Assembly (NCBI RefSeq): GCF_001267405.1
Contig: NZ_CP012369.1
Location: forward strand, 2,116,402 to 2,180,401
Direction: 5' to 3'
Length of the DNA stretch: 64,000 bases
DNA from: Moorella thermoacetica
GTDB taxonomy: Bacteria > Bacillota > DSM-521 > Neomoorellales > Neomoorellaceae
Numbering within the stretch: position 1 is the first letter of the stretch; each line of letters opens with the position of its first letter. The notes under the pieces were generated by a model. That model did not search any database, had not been told where the DNA came from, and worked only from the letters and a program-made list of their open reading frames with translations. Of the stretch, positions 27,447 through 36,669 are shown one piece after another. Made by a program: the position numbers and the translations under genes.

Positions 27447-29336
27447 ATGTTTTGGGTTTGCAGATACAGGTTATTTATAGTGCCTTTATTGGTTTTCTTC
27501 CTTGTTTCGGGTTTTGGCCTTGCGTGGGGCGCGGATGAAACTAGTACAATGCAGAGTCCGGAAGTTGAATGGGAAAAGACCCTCGGAAAAGGGATAGGTT
27601 ATTCCGTCCAGCAGACATCGGATGGTGGCTACATTATTGTAGGTTCCACACAATTTCGCGGCGCTGGCGATGTTTATCTAATCAAGACTGATGCCAATGG
27701 CAATAAGCTTTGGGAAAAGACTTTTGGTGGAAGCGGTTCGGATGAAGGTTATTCTGTCCAGCAGACGACCGATGGCGGCTACATTATTGCAGGTTCCACG
27801 CATTCTTACGGTGGCGGTGACGATGACGTATACTTGATCAAGACTGATGCCAACGGTAACAAGCTCTGGGAAAAGGTTTTTAAGGGAGAAGAGCTAATTG
27901 AGGTCAAAGGCGGAATAGCCCGGATAAAGACCTTAAAGGGAGAGCTGATTAAAGAGATCGATATCACCAAGGATTGGGAAAAGTATTGGCCAGAGACGTT
28001 AGGGGCAGAGCTGATTAACGAGGATACTACCAACAATTACTGGCTATGGAAAAAGACTTTAGGAGGAAAAGGGCGTTCCGTCCAGCAGACGGCCGATGGG
28101 GGTTACATTATTGCGGGTTACACAAACACTTACAACGTTTATCTGATCAAGACTGATACTAATGGCGACACGCTTTGGGAAAGGATCTTTGGGAGTAATT
28201 ATACTGAAGTCTATTCCGTCCAGCAGACGACCGACGGTGGCTACATTATTGCAGGTTACATAGACCCTGGTAGTGTCGGGAAGGGTAACGTTTACCTGAT
28301 CAAGACCGACGCTAAAGGCAACATGGTCTGGGAGAAGACTTTCGGGGGAAGTAATTGGGATAAAGGCTATTCCGTCCGGCAGACGACCGACGGTGGCTAT
28401 ATTATTGCAGGTTTCACGCGCTCTTACGGTGTCGGTAACGATGACGTATACTTGATCAAGACTGATGCCAACGGTAACAAGCTCTGGGAAAAGAACCTTG
28501 GGGGAAATTATTGGGAGGGAGGCTATTCCGTCCAGCAGACGACCGACGGCGGCTACATTGTTGCAGGTGTAGGCGATTATTCTCAGATCAAGACCGATGG
28601 CGACGGTAACTTGCTCTGGAAAAAGACCTTAAGAGGGGAAGGACGTTCCGTCCAGCAGACGACCGACGGTGGTTACATTATTGCGGGTTACACATTCTCT
28701 CGCAGTACCGATAGTGATGTTTACTTGATCAAACTTAAACCCGAAACTCCCCCCGCAAACCAGCCTCCAGTGGTAAGTTTAAAGGATATGCAGGGCCACT
28801 GGGCGGCCGACGCGGTGGACAGGCTGGTTGAGACGGGGGTTGTCTCCGGTTACCCAGACGGGACTTTCAGGCCCGACCTGGAAGTGACCCGTGCCGAAAT
28901 TGCGGCTATCTTGGTGCGCGCCCTAAAGCTCACACCAACCAACAATCAGGAGCTAAAGTTCAAGGATGATGCAACCATCCCGACCTGGGCCAAGGACGCG
29001 GTAAGTATAGCGGTTAAGGAAGGCCTGGTTAAGGGCTACCTTCAGCCGGATGGGACAATGACCTTCGAAGCCGACCGCCCCGTCACACGAGCAGAAATGG
29101 CTGTATTAGTGGCGCGCGTCCTCCGGAAAAAACTCGGGGAGGTCACCCCGATGGAGCTTAAATTCACCGACGCTGTCATGATCCCGGCTTGGGCCAAATC
29201 GGACGTCGGCGTTGCTGTGGCGGAAGGCATCGTTGTCGGGTATCCCGACAATACCTTCCGTGCAGAGAACCATGTCACCCGTGCGGAGGCTGCGGTAATG
29301 ATCCTGCGGCTCCTAAGGGTGCTTGGCAGAATATAA
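27447..29336 (+). CDS. Secreted repeat protein with three C-terminal SLH domains
   Basis: 629 aa from ATG 27447, preceded by AAAGGAGGGTAAAGGTA (strong ribosome site). Signal peptide LFIVPLLVFFLVSGFGLAWG. Residues ~40-430 hold seven or so imperfect ~55-aa repeats of the form YSVQQTTDGGYIIAG ... DVYLIKTDANGNKLWEK, typical of a beta-propeller-like fold, interrupted by a ~60-aa charged insert (GEELIEVKGGIARIKTLKGE). The last ~180 residues are three S-layer-homology domains (MQGHWAADAVDRLVETGVVS, GYPDGTFRPD, VTRAE). It is anchored to the cell wall and displayed outside. Ligand unknown. Confidence 0.9.
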   Translation: MFWVCRYRLFIVPLLVFFLVSGFGLAWGADETSTMQSPEVEWEKTLGKGIGYSVQQTSDGGYIIVGSTQFRGAGDVYLIKTDANGNKLWEKTFGGSGSDEGYSVQQTTDGGYIIAGSTHSYGGGDDDVYLIKTDANGNKLWEKVFKGEELIEVKGGIARIKTLKGELIKEIDITKDWEKYWPETLGAELINEDTTNNYWLWKKTLGGKGRSVQQTADGGYIIAGYTNTYNVYLIKTDTNGDTLWERIFGSNYTEVYSVQQTTDGGYIIAGYIDPGSVGKGNVYLIKTDAKGNMVWEKTFGGSNWDKGYSVRQTTDGGYIIAGFTRSYGVGNDDVYLIKTDANGNKLWEKNLGGNYWEGGYSVQQTTDGGYIVAGVGDYSQIKTDGDGNLLWKKTLRGEGRSVQQTTDGGYIIAGYTFSRSTDSDVYLIKLKPETPPANQPPVVSLKDMQGHWAADAVDRLVETGVVSGYPDGTFRPDLEVTRAEIAAILVRALKLTPTNNQELKFKDDATIPTWAKDAVSIAVKEGLVKGYLQPDGTMTFEADRPVTRAEMAVLVARVLRKKLGEVTPMELKFTDAVMIPAWAKSDVGVAVAEGIVVGYPDNTFRAENHVTRAEAAVMILRLLRVLGRI

Positions 29337-29411
29337 AGGCAGAAGCGCGGCTTGGTCAAGCAATCGACCGCACCGCGATCACGAGCAAACCCTTGTCTTC
29401 GCGCCCGTACT

Positions 29412-29584
29412 TCACCTCGACCTTACGGCCCAGCCCGCGGGGAACCCAGCCGGAAACAAGAAAAATATGACCGCGAGCAGCAACGCCACGACCTGCCTCT
29501 CGCCTACCGCTGACGCCATGGCGGCCTTAAGGTATTAACCTTCCAGAGACCTCCGCCAAACGAAGCCGTACCGACCGCCGCCAT
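29412..29584 (-). pseudogene. Truncated second copy of the small membrane-protein gene (copy B)
   Basis: ATG 29584 reads MAAVGTASFGGGLWKVNT, then after a shift AVGERQVVALLLAVIFFLFP and AGFPAGWAVRSR before TGA at 29412. This matches the first ~55 residues of copy A (24992-25350). The second and third helices are missing. Nucleotide similarity continues outside the frame, so a DNA segment was duplicated and then decayed. Confidence 0.6.
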
Positions 29585-29739
29585 TCCGTGGGCGTTCTGC
29601 CCTTTTTCCTTCCAAAAGTCGCCCATGATGCCTTCCCCTTTCTGCCGTACTTCTCGACTCAAAGGTCGATTTCTTCCTTCACGCAGAAACAGGCCAGATA
29701 CCAAGGCGGCACACCCTGGGACCCCGAGGGAAGGGGCGC

Positions 29740-30618
29740 CTACGCCTCCCCCCTCTCCAGGGCCCTGGCCAGGTCGGCCATGGACGGCTTCGTGTAGACC
29801 GCCATGGTGTCCAGCCGGGCGTGCCCCAGGACAGATGCCACTTCCACCAGGTTCGCCCCGGCCCGCAGCATGTTGGTGGCGCAGGTGTGCCTCAACGTGT
29901 GGGGGTGCAAATCGGGTATCCTCGCTTTCCAGGCGTACTTTTTCACCACCCGCTAGGCGGCGCAGGCGGTAAGGTGTTTTTCCGGGCAAGACCCCGGGAA
30001 GAGCCAGGGCGAGCCGGGGTGCTTTTTCTCCCGGGCGGCCAGCCATTCCCTGACGGCCTTCCTGGCGGCCGGAGGCACCGGCGCTTCCCGGTACTTGCCG
30101 CCTTTACCGCTCCTCACCGTAATAATCCCGTGCCTTTCCCCCACGTCCACGTCTTCAACCCGCAGGGATACGGCTTCGGACACCCTCAGCCCGCAGGAGA
30201 GCATGAGCCTCACCAGGGCGGCGTCCCTGGCGTTCCCTTCCTTCTCCACCTCCCGCAGAAGCCTGTTCACTTCTGCCCTGTCCAGGGCCTCCGGCGCGCC
30301 TCTGGCTTCCAGCACGCCCCTGGGGAAGTCCGGCAGCCTGGGGGCCAGGCCTTCTTTAACGCACCAGGAGAGCCAGGACTTTAGGGCCTTCATCCTGCGG
30401 TTGACCGTGTTGGGTTTGAGGTTTCTCACGTTCCGCATCCAGGATTGGTATTCGCGGAGGTCGATGCTGGTTATTTTCTCCGGCTCCGGTTCCTCCCCGC
30501 ACGTTTCGCCGTACCACCGGGCGAAGGCTTGGAGGTCTTTGCGGTAGCCGGTGATGGTATGGTGAGAGGAGTCGGTCTCTTTGAGGTAGAAAAAATAGCT
30601 ATTGAGAGCTTCGGTCAT
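29740..30618 (-). pseudogene. XerC/D-type tyrosine recombinase with one in-frame TAG
   Basis: About 292 codons from ATG 30618 (GGAGCGACCACC upstream). Core-binding domain (LNSYFFYLKETDSSHHTITG), catalytic residues in LMLSCGLRVSEAVSLRVEDV, then TAG at 29953-29955, after which the same frame continues RVVKKYAWKARIPDLHPHTL, RHTCATNMLRAGANLVEVAS, VLGHARLDTMAVYTKPS. Every catalytic motif is intact apart from the stop. Size and lack of arm domain suggest a Xer-like or integron/transposon recombinase. Read error or recent inactivation. Confidence 0.85.
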
Positions 30619-30743
30619 GGTGGTCGCTCCTTTCCGTTTTAATTGGCGGCTTGTCCTTTTTTCTCCCAAATAAAAGCAGAACCCCCGGAGGGGGGTGTCT
30701 GTCTCTCCCGGGGGCGCGGCAATTTTCCCAGGTGCCGGGGTTA

Positions 30744-30887
30744 TTATCGCTTGTGGAAAAGTTCCCTGACCAAAGTTTCCTTGGAAATTTGCATGTGATC
30801 GGCCACATCGGCCAAGATGCCGCTTAACGTTCCGACTTTTAGGGGGCTGTGCAGCGGCACCCTGTTTACGTCCCTGGGCAGCCTCAC
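30744..30887 (-). pseudogene. hicA: HicA toxin with internal deletion
   Basis: 47 codons from GTG 30887, overlapping the hicB stop by two bases. Reads VRLPRDVNRVPLHSPLKVGT then LSGILADVADHMQISKETLV. The first six residues match the HicA N-terminus and the rest the C-terminal half (VPLHSPLKVGTL...IL). The central part, with the conserved Gly-Ser-His catalytic motif of the RNA-binding domain, is absent. Normal HicA is 60-85 aa. The deletion is in frame, leaving a toxin that should be inactive. Confidence 0.7.
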
Positions 30888-31093
30888 ACCGCCATAACCT
30901 CGTCTTTCACGATGTGCAACCGGATCACCCGCGGCACGTCCTTGTCCCCGAAGTGGCAGCGGACCGCGTCACGGACGTTACTCCTTATTTCGTCCAGGGC
31001 CTCGCCCTCCGTGAATATGGAGTGGCCGAGGGCGCGTGCCGTATAGCCGCCTTCCGGGGCTTCCTCGACTAAGAAGATTATCTTCTTGTCCAA
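30884..31093 (-). CDS. hicB: HicB-family antitoxin
   Basis: 69 aa from TTG 31093, with GGGAGG seven bases upstream. LDKKIIFLVEEAPEGGYTAR followed by ALGHSIFTEGEALDEIRSNV is the HicB/UPF0150 half-RNase-H fold; no DNA-binding domain follows, so it is the short form. It precedes and overlaps hicA, the less common antitoxin-first order. With its toxin damaged it may be free to drift. Confidence 0.8.
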   Translation of the reverse strand: MDKKIIFLVEEAPEGGYTARALGHSIFTEGEALDEIRSNVRDAVRCHFGDKDVPRVIRLHIVKDEVMAV

Positions 31094-31180
31094 TCCGTTT
31101 CCCTCCCAACCTGGGGGTTGCTCTGCCTGGAAAAGTCTATTTCTCCACCACATGCTTTAAAGGCTTATATGACCAATATA

Positions 31181-32248
31181 TCATACACCAGCGCGGCTTT
31201 CAATTATGCCGGCGCGGCCACCTGAATCCACCCGGTCTCCTGCGGCATGTCCAAAATGGTCATTTATACTTTTGAAGTGATCCAGGTCAAACATGATCAG
31301 GGAGAAGGGATTCCCGGTCCGCCGTATACGCTCAACTTCTCTTTCCAGCATTTCTAAAAAATAGCGGCGGTTGTAAGCGCCGGTCAGAGGGTCGGTGATG
31401 GAGAGGCGGTAAAGCTCTTCCTCCAGGTGTTTGCGTTCGGAGATGTCTATAAAGGTTTCCACCAGTTTCTCCCCGCTGTCCGTCCGCACGCGCTTGACCG
31501 TCTTTAGCACGAGGATCTCCAGCCCGTCCTTCCGGCGTAAAAGCCGTTCGGAGCGGTCAACCTCTTCATTCGAGGCAGTAATAGGACAGCTTCCTGCGGA
31601 TTGTATGAAAAATTCCCAGCAGGATCTGCCTTCGATCTCTTCGGGTGCGGCTCCAATCATGGCGGCCACTTCCAGGTTTACCTTCTCGATGCGGTGGGAG
31701 ACGGGGTCGATGATAAAGATCCCGACGGGCAGGGCGGCCAGGAGCGACCGCAGGAACTCTCCTTGCTCCCTCAGCTTTTCTTCCATTTTCTTGCGTTCTG
31801 TCAAATCTAATATAAAGGCCACGCATATGCTGCCTTTCCCATGGCCGAAGAGCTGCAGGTGCGTTTCCACCGGGTAGAGGGAGCCGTCTTTCCGGCGGTG
31901 CTTGGCGTCAAAGATGATCTTTTCTTTTTGGCCCTGCTGTAAAGGGGTCAAAAGGGCTCTGAAGCTCTCCCGGTCAAATTCCGGCATTAGCTGCAGGATG
32001 TTCATGTCCAAAAGTTCTTCTTCGGCGTAGCCAAGGTTCTCGTTGGCCCCCCGGTTGACCGCCAGGAACTTCAACGTATCGGGATGAAAGATATAGACCT
32101 CCGTCAAGGAGTCTTCGACTATCCTGCGGTACATTTGCGCCAGGGAGAGGGCTTCATGGAGCTTCAGGGCCATCTCTACGGTGGACACCAGCACGTGTTC
32201 CGGGGCACCCTTCAGAACATACCCGTAGCGCGTGACCGAGCGGACTTG
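31181..32248 (-). pseudogene. Receiver-PAS-PAS-GGDEF signalling gene truncated at both ends
   Basis: The frame after a stop at 32249-32251 begins with the last ~30 residues of a receiver-like domain (TRYGYVLKGAPEHVLVSTVE), then two PAS domains (MYRRIVEDSLTEVYIFHPDT; FLRSLLAALPVGIFIIDPVS, with SCWEFFIQSAGSCPITASNE) and the start of a GGDEF domain (LSITDPLTGAYNRRYFLEML, FDLDHFKSINDHFGHAAGDR). It ends abruptly before the GGDEF active-site motif. A product with no active site is expected. Probably a leftover of a c-di-GMP sensor cut by rearrangement. Confidence 0.75.
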
Positions 32249-32311
32249 CTAAAATAGATCCCTTCTCCCTTCCACTACTGTAAAGGGTCTCTTCCGGGTT
32301 ATTCCGAATTC

Positions 32312-33130
32312 CTATGGCTTACTGTTTTCAGCCAGCAGGCCAAACGCATAATAGCGGTTCTTCTTGGCTTCTTTCTCAGCGTACATGCGTGCGTCAGCAG
32401 CGGAAAGAAGAGAGCGGGCATCTTCGCCGTCCTCGGGGCAGTAGGCTACCCCGGTAGAAAGGCCAACCTCAATCTCCCCAGTATAAGGCAGCTCCGCCAT
32501 TAGGTTCTCTTTAAGCCTGGCCTTGAACTTTTCTACTCGCGGGCCCTTACCGGCAAACAGAACTACAAATTCGTCTCCCCCGTACCGGGCAGCTATGTCT
32601 TTTTCACGTGTTGCCTTTTTAAGGGCTCTTGCAGCTGCTCGCAAAACTTCATCCCCTATCTGGTGGCCCAGGGTGTCGTTTATTTGTTTCATGTTATCCA
32701 GGTCGAGGACGGCCACCGCAAAACTGCCGCCTCGTTCTAACCTGCAGTCCAGTTCCCGGAAAAAGGTCCTGCGGTTGTAAAGGCCTGTTAAAGGGTCGGT
32801 AACTGCTTCTTTCTTGAGCGCCAGGGCTACCAGGTGGAATTTTAGGGTCAGGAAGTACATGGCCAATATAGTCACTGCCGTGCCGGCGTTCACCAGCACC
32901 AGGTCGCCCAGGATCCTTCCCCAGCTTTCGGGAAGACCAAGTTTGACCCAGTACGCACTCAGAAAAGTGCCGGTACCCATAGTTAATAGTCCTAGCAGCA
33001 ACAATTTCTCTGGCCCGCGTCCTTTCCGGTTACGCCCTTTATGAAGGCAAATCCCCATGCCTATGGCTGATAGAAAATATATCACAGTTTTACAGAACTC
33101 AGACAAGGCCTTAGCCTGCTCTACACTCAT
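32312..33130 (-). CDS. Membrane diguanylate cyclase (GGDEF)
   Basis: 272 aa. Three hydrophobic helices in the first ~105 residues (VIYFLSAIGMGICLH, LLLGLLTMGTGTFLSAY, LVNAGTAVTILAMYFL), then a complete GGDEF domain: DPLTGLYNRRTFFRELDCRL, DLDNMKQINDTLGHQIGDEV, ARYGGDEFVVLF (active site) and SADARMYAEKEAKKNRYY. It should make cyclic di-GMP. No inhibitory RxxD is evident before the active site. Related in architecture to 35554-36381. A 55-codon frame ends 3 bp before it. Confidence 0.92.
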   Translation of the reverse strand: MSVEQAKALSEFCKTVIYFLSAIGMGICLHKGRNRKGRGPEKLLLLGLLTMGTGTFLSAYWVKLGLPESWGRILGDLVLVNAGTAVTILAMYFLTLKFHLVALALKKEAVTDPLTGLYNRRTFFRELDCRLERGGSFAVAVLDLDNMKQINDTLGHQIGDEVLRAAARALKKATREKDIAARYGGDEFVVLFAGKGPRVEKFKARLKENLMAELPYTGEIEVGLSTGVAYCPEDGEDARSLLSAADARMYAEKEAKKNRYYAFGLLAENSKP

Positions 33131-33133
33131 TAT

Positions 33134-33301
33134 TCAGATGACCTCGCAATTTTTAGAGCTGACCAATTTGGCAGCGCGCGCCAAGAACTCAGCTTGTTGG
33201 GGAGGTAGGCTTTTGTTTGTTACCGCCGCGGTTGCACGTGTGCTCTCCAGTATAAGCCATCCCGCCTGCTTAGCCCAAACGGTCGTTGTTCTCCCCGCCA
33301 T
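33134..33301 (-). CDS. Possible 55-aa protein coupled to the diguanylate cyclase gene
   Basis: ATG 33301 to TGA 33134, three bases before the cyclase ATG. Reads MAGRTTTVWAKQAGWLILES, then TRATAAVTNKSLPPQQAEFL and ARAAKLVSSKNCEVI. No family recognised, no strong ribosome site. The tight stop-to-start spacing and a perfect palindrome just upstream suggest that this is the real first gene of a two-gene unit. Confidence 0.45.
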   Translation of the reverse strand: MAGRTTTVWAKQAGWLILESTRATAAVTNKSLPPQQAEFLARAAKLVSSKNCEVI

Positions 33302-33305
33302 GATA

Positions 33306-33322
33306 TGACCCAATTTGGGTCA
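33306..33322. promoter_or_regulatory. Perfect 17-bp palindrome, candidate operator
   Basis: TGACCCAATTTGGGTCA: two 8-bp arms around one base, four bases upstream of the 55-codon frame that leads to the diguanylate cyclase. No T run follows, so it is not a terminator; a dimeric repressor site is more likely. Confidence 0.5.
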
Positions 33323-33366
33323 GTGCAGCCGCCTCAGTAAAAAAAGTATTTCGCCCAGCAAAGCTA

Positions 33367-35457
33367 TTAGGGTACCCCCCCCCCCATGGAAATATTCTCC
33401 ATTTCCTCTTTCGGAATCCGTAAAAATGCCTTTACCACCTGGGGGTCAAATTGCTGACCTGCACACCTTTTCAATTCATTCCGCGCTTTCTCCGGGGCGA
33501 ACGCTTTTCTGTATGGCCTGGCGGAGGTCATGGCGTCGTAGGCATCAGCAACACGAATAATGCGCGCTAGAAGCGGGATCTCCTCTCCTGAAAGGCCAGC
33601 CGGATAACCCCCACCCTCATAGTCTTCGTGATGGTGACGTACGGCTGCAATGACCGCCGCAGGGAACCGGGCCGGTTCCAGGATCCTGGCTCCTACTTCG
33701 GGATGACCCTGCATCTCTTTTCTTTCTTCCGGGGTGAGGGGGCCCGGTTTAAGAAGAATGTCCTCTTGTACACCAATTTTGCCCAGGTCGTGTAAAAGTC
33801 CGGCTAGATAAACCTGTTCCTCCACTTCAGCACCAAGTCCCAGCATACGGGCGCAGGAGCGTGCCCATTTGGCTACCCGGATGGAATGCCCCCTCGTGTA
33901 TACGTCCTTGGCCTCCAATGCCGCTGCCAGCGACTGTACGGTACTCAAGTAGTACTCCCGCAGGGATGAATAAAGGCGGGTGTTTTCCAGCGCCAGCCCG
34001 ATTTGAGCTGCCACGGTACCCAGGTACTCAACTTCCTCTTCCGACCAGCGACGCGGTACAGGAGAATAAAGCTTCAGTGTGCCCAGGATCTTTCCGCCTG
34101 CTTTCACAGGCACCACAACCAGGGCCCGCATCTCCAGGGCACAGTAAGGTAGATGCCTTCCGGATTTGTCTGTAGCCAGGTCCTCCAACACTACAGGTTC
34201 CCCTTTTTGCAACACTTCACCCAGCAAGTTATCCTCCGGCCGAACGCGGGCTACCCTCGCCTGCAACTTCTGGTTCATACCCAGGCTAGCCCTCAGCACC
34301 AGTTCGCCGGTATTTTCGTCAAGCACCCGCAGCGCACACCACCGTGCATCCAGCACGTCCCTTACACTTGCCAGGGCCGATTCAAGCACTAGATCCACAT
34401 CAAGGTGGCTCGATAACACCTGCCCTACTTCGATTAGCCGTTCAAGCATCGCTGCCCTTTCCCGCACCTTCCGGAAAAGCCGGGCATTTTCCAGCGCCAG
34501 CCCCAGAATGGTGCCCAGGGTGGTCAAAAAGATGGCTTCCTCTCCGGTGAAGCGTTGCCCCCCTGACTTGCCTGCTAAGGTGAGTACCCCCGTCACCTTG
34601 CCCCCAGCTGTAAGAGGTACTGCAACTGCCGGCCGCTTTTCTTCGGGCGTGCTTTCTCCGGGACGGCTCTCAAAGTGCGCGGCGACAGCTTCCCGCTCAA
34701 CCGCGGCTATTATTTCCCCTGCAGGTATAACCCTTAATTCGTTGTCCGGCTCCAGGGTAGCCGCCACCTCAAGAGTCGCCGCCCCTGGTTCCGCTTCGCC
34801 CAGCATTATCACCGACCCGCTGGTGGCACCAGTCAATTCCAGCACCGCCTGAAGTCCCTGCCGGGCAGCTTCGGCCACCTGCAGGCTACCTGAAACTGTT
34901 TTGCTGAATTCAAAGAGAGCGCTGAGTTCGTCTGCCTTTTTCTGCTGTTCCTGCTTGGTGTATAGCAGCTGGGCCAAAGTTTCCGTTACTGCCCTTATCA
35001 TCTCCGCCGCTGTCCGCAGCCGTTCTTCAGACCACAAAGGTACCCCTTGGGCCGCTACCCAGAGCTCTTCCTGGTCTATGCCTGTCTCCCGGGCAAGTTC
35101 GGCTACTTCCTCTTCTGTGAGCGGCTTAAGTGCTACGCTGCCGCCCACCAGTACCGCTACTGTTTTTCCTGCTACCCGGAGGGGTACTGCCACATGTACC
35201 AGCCCGGCATGGCAGGTGTCGAGAATCGCTCTCCCTGCGTCCACGGCAGCCCTGGCAAAGATTACACGTGAAGCCCCACACTTGGCTCTTCCTTCTGAAT
35301 TAGCATTAAGGAGGGCGCAGAAAGAGCATAGGTTGGAGGTTTTGGTGAGGAGTTGTCCGTCCGGGTAGGTGACCGAAGCTGCCAGCCCCAGGGCCTGGCT
35401 CATGCTCTCTTGCAGTCTTTGTAAGCCGATGTGTTTCAGTTCTTCGTAGTACTGCAT
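33367..35457 (-). CDS. PocR-GAF-GAF-HD-GYP sensor phosphodiesterase
   Basis: 696 aa from ATG 35457 (AGAGG seven bases upstream). Order: PocR domain (~1-170; Cys motifs CSFCALL, CGASR and CHAGLVHVAVPL), GAF (~190-340), GAF (~345-500; ALASVRDVLDARWCALRVLD) and HD-GYP (~510-690; LLHDLGKIGVQEDILLKPGP, HHHEDYEGGGYPAGL, DAYDAMTSARPYRKAF). Predicted c-di-GMP phosphodiesterase, soluble, sensing a small ligand or redox state. An 11-C tract at 33375-33385 encodes the last Gly residues and could vary in length. In a group with two diguanylate cyclases. Confidence 0.92.
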   Translation of the reverse strand: MQYYEELKHIGLQRLQESMSQALGLAASVTYPDGQLLTKTSNLCSFCALLNANSEGRAKCGASRVIFARAAVDAGRAILDTCHAGLVHVAVPLRVAGKTVAVLVGGSVALKPLTEEEVAELARETGIDQEELWVAAQGVPLWSEERLRTAAEMIRAVTETLAQLLYTKQEQQKKADELSALFEFSKTVSGSLQVAEAARQGLQAVLELTGATSGSVIMLGEAEPGAATLEVAATLEPDNELRVIPAGEIIAAVEREAVAAHFESRPGESTPEEKRPAVAVPLTAGGKVTGVLTLAGKSGGQRFTGEEAIFLTTLGTILGLALENARLFRKVRERAAMLERLIEVGQVLSSHLDVDLVLESALASVRDVLDARWCALRVLDENTGELVLRASLGMNQKLQARVARVRPEDNLLGEVLQKGEPVVLEDLATDKSGRHLPYCALEMRALVVVPVKAGGKILGTLKLYSPVPRRWSEEEVEYLGTVAAQIGLALENTRLYSSLREYYLSTVQSLAAALEAKDVYTRGHSIRVAKWARSCARMLGLGAEVEEQVYLAGLLHDLGKIGVQEDILLKPGPLTPEERKEMQGHPEVGARILEPARFPAAVIAAVRHHHEDYEGGGYPAGLSGEEIPLLARIIRVADAYDAMTSARPYRKAFAPEKARNELKRCAGQQFDPQVVKAFLRIPKEEMENISMGGGVP

Positions 35458-35553
35458 TAATTTTCCTCTTTCCATGAAAGGACCCACATACCTCCTGCTG
35501 GGAGTGGTTGCCAGAAAAGGCCTGCTTGCCGGACCGGCAATCACGCAGGACTG

Positions 35554-36381
35554 CTAAATGCCGGCCCTTCGGCGGCCTTTCTTTCCCTCCTTGTCCGCAT
35601 ACATCCTGGCGTCGGCCACTGCGAGCAGCGTATCTACGTCTTTCCCGTCTGCCGGGAACCGCGCCAGCCCCACCGACAGGCTCAAGGGTATCTCCGCACC
35701 GGACAACCGTAGCGCCTGCAGATGCTTCTTAAGTCGGGCCCGGAGTGTTTCCAGGCGCGGCCCTTTGCCTGGGAAGAGGATGACAAATTCGTCGCCCCCA
35801 TAGCGGGCCGTTACATCCCCTTCCTGAACGCTTTTTTGGATGGCCTGAGCTACCCGTTTCAGGGCTTCATCCCCATACTGATGTCCCCAGGTGTCGTTGA
35901 TTTTTTTCATGTTATCCAGGTCTAAAATAGCCAACATCGGGCTGCGCTTCCCTTCCCGGGCCTCCTTTAGCACGCTCTCCGCCGAGGCAAAAAAGGTCCG
36001 CCGATTGTATAGGCCGGTAAGGGGGTCGCTTTCGGCCTCGCGCTGGTAACGGCATGAAGCCTGGACCAGTTCCATGATCATCAACATCATCGAATATAGG
36101 ACTAAAAAGGTACCGGTGTTGGAAAGAATAAGTTCGCCCACGATTCTTTTGAGCAATGTAGAGAGGTGAAAAAACTCTCCCAGAAGGTCCAGGGAAATGC
36201 CGGCCAGCACCAAGGGCAGGCCGATAAAAAGCAGTATCGCGGCCGTTCTCGTTCTAGCTCTCAGTTGAGAGGTAAGGATAAAATATACCAGCCAGGTGAG
36301 TACTAGGAGGTAAATAAAAAACTTACTCCCTTTGCAGGCCACTCGCAGCCAGTCGATGAGATAGACCCTTTCGACGCTCAT
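35554..36381 (-). CDS. Membrane diguanylate cyclase (GGDEF)
   Basis: 275 aa. Three to four helices first (FFIYLLVLTWLVYFILTSQL, AAILLFIGLPLVLAGISLDL, LVLYSMMLMIMELV), then a complete GGDEF domain: DPLTGLYNRRTFFASAESVL, DLDNMKKINDTWGHQYGDEA, ARYGGDEFVILF and VADARMYADKEGKKGRR. Shares layout and many motifs with 32312-33130, so an old tandem duplication is likely. Lies 96 bp upstream of the HD-GYP start, same strand. Confidence 0.92.
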   Translation of the reverse strand: MSVERVYLIDWLRVACKGSKFFIYLLVLTWLVYFILTSQLRARTRTAAILLFIGLPLVLAGISLDLLGEFFHLSTLLKRIVGELILSNTGTFLVLYSMMLMIMELVQASCRYQREAESDPLTGLYNRRTFFASAESVLKEAREGKRSPMLAILDLDNMKKINDTWGHQYGDEALKRVAQAIQKSVQEGDVTARYGGDEFVILFPGKGPRLETLRARLKKHLQALRLSGAEIPLSLSVGLARFPADGKDVDTLLAVADARMYADKEGKKGRRRAGI

Positions 36382-36669
36382 TCCCTTTCCCCAGCAGAAA
36401 ATTTTATCGCTATACAGTCGCTTTAAAGACGGTTAAGGCTTTTTAAACTCCCCCATTGCCGTTTCAGTACATATTTTTCCATGCAACCCACGCTTCGGGC
36501 ATTTGGTGGAGGGTTAAGCCTTGCAGTTAAATGCGTATAATTTTGTGATTCTATGATGGCCTGACCCAATACAGCTTTTAAGTATCTATCTCCATAACTC
36601 TCTTTAATTGTAACACTGCGCCGTTGACCGGGGGCTGAGAGCCTGGACTGCGAAATAAGTCCTGGGGTG

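Noticed and set aside
27600..28740. DNA tandem repeats or CRISPR-like array in the surface-protein gene
   Set aside because: The repeats are protein-level units of about 55 residues inside one open frame, with diverged codons and no constant spacers.
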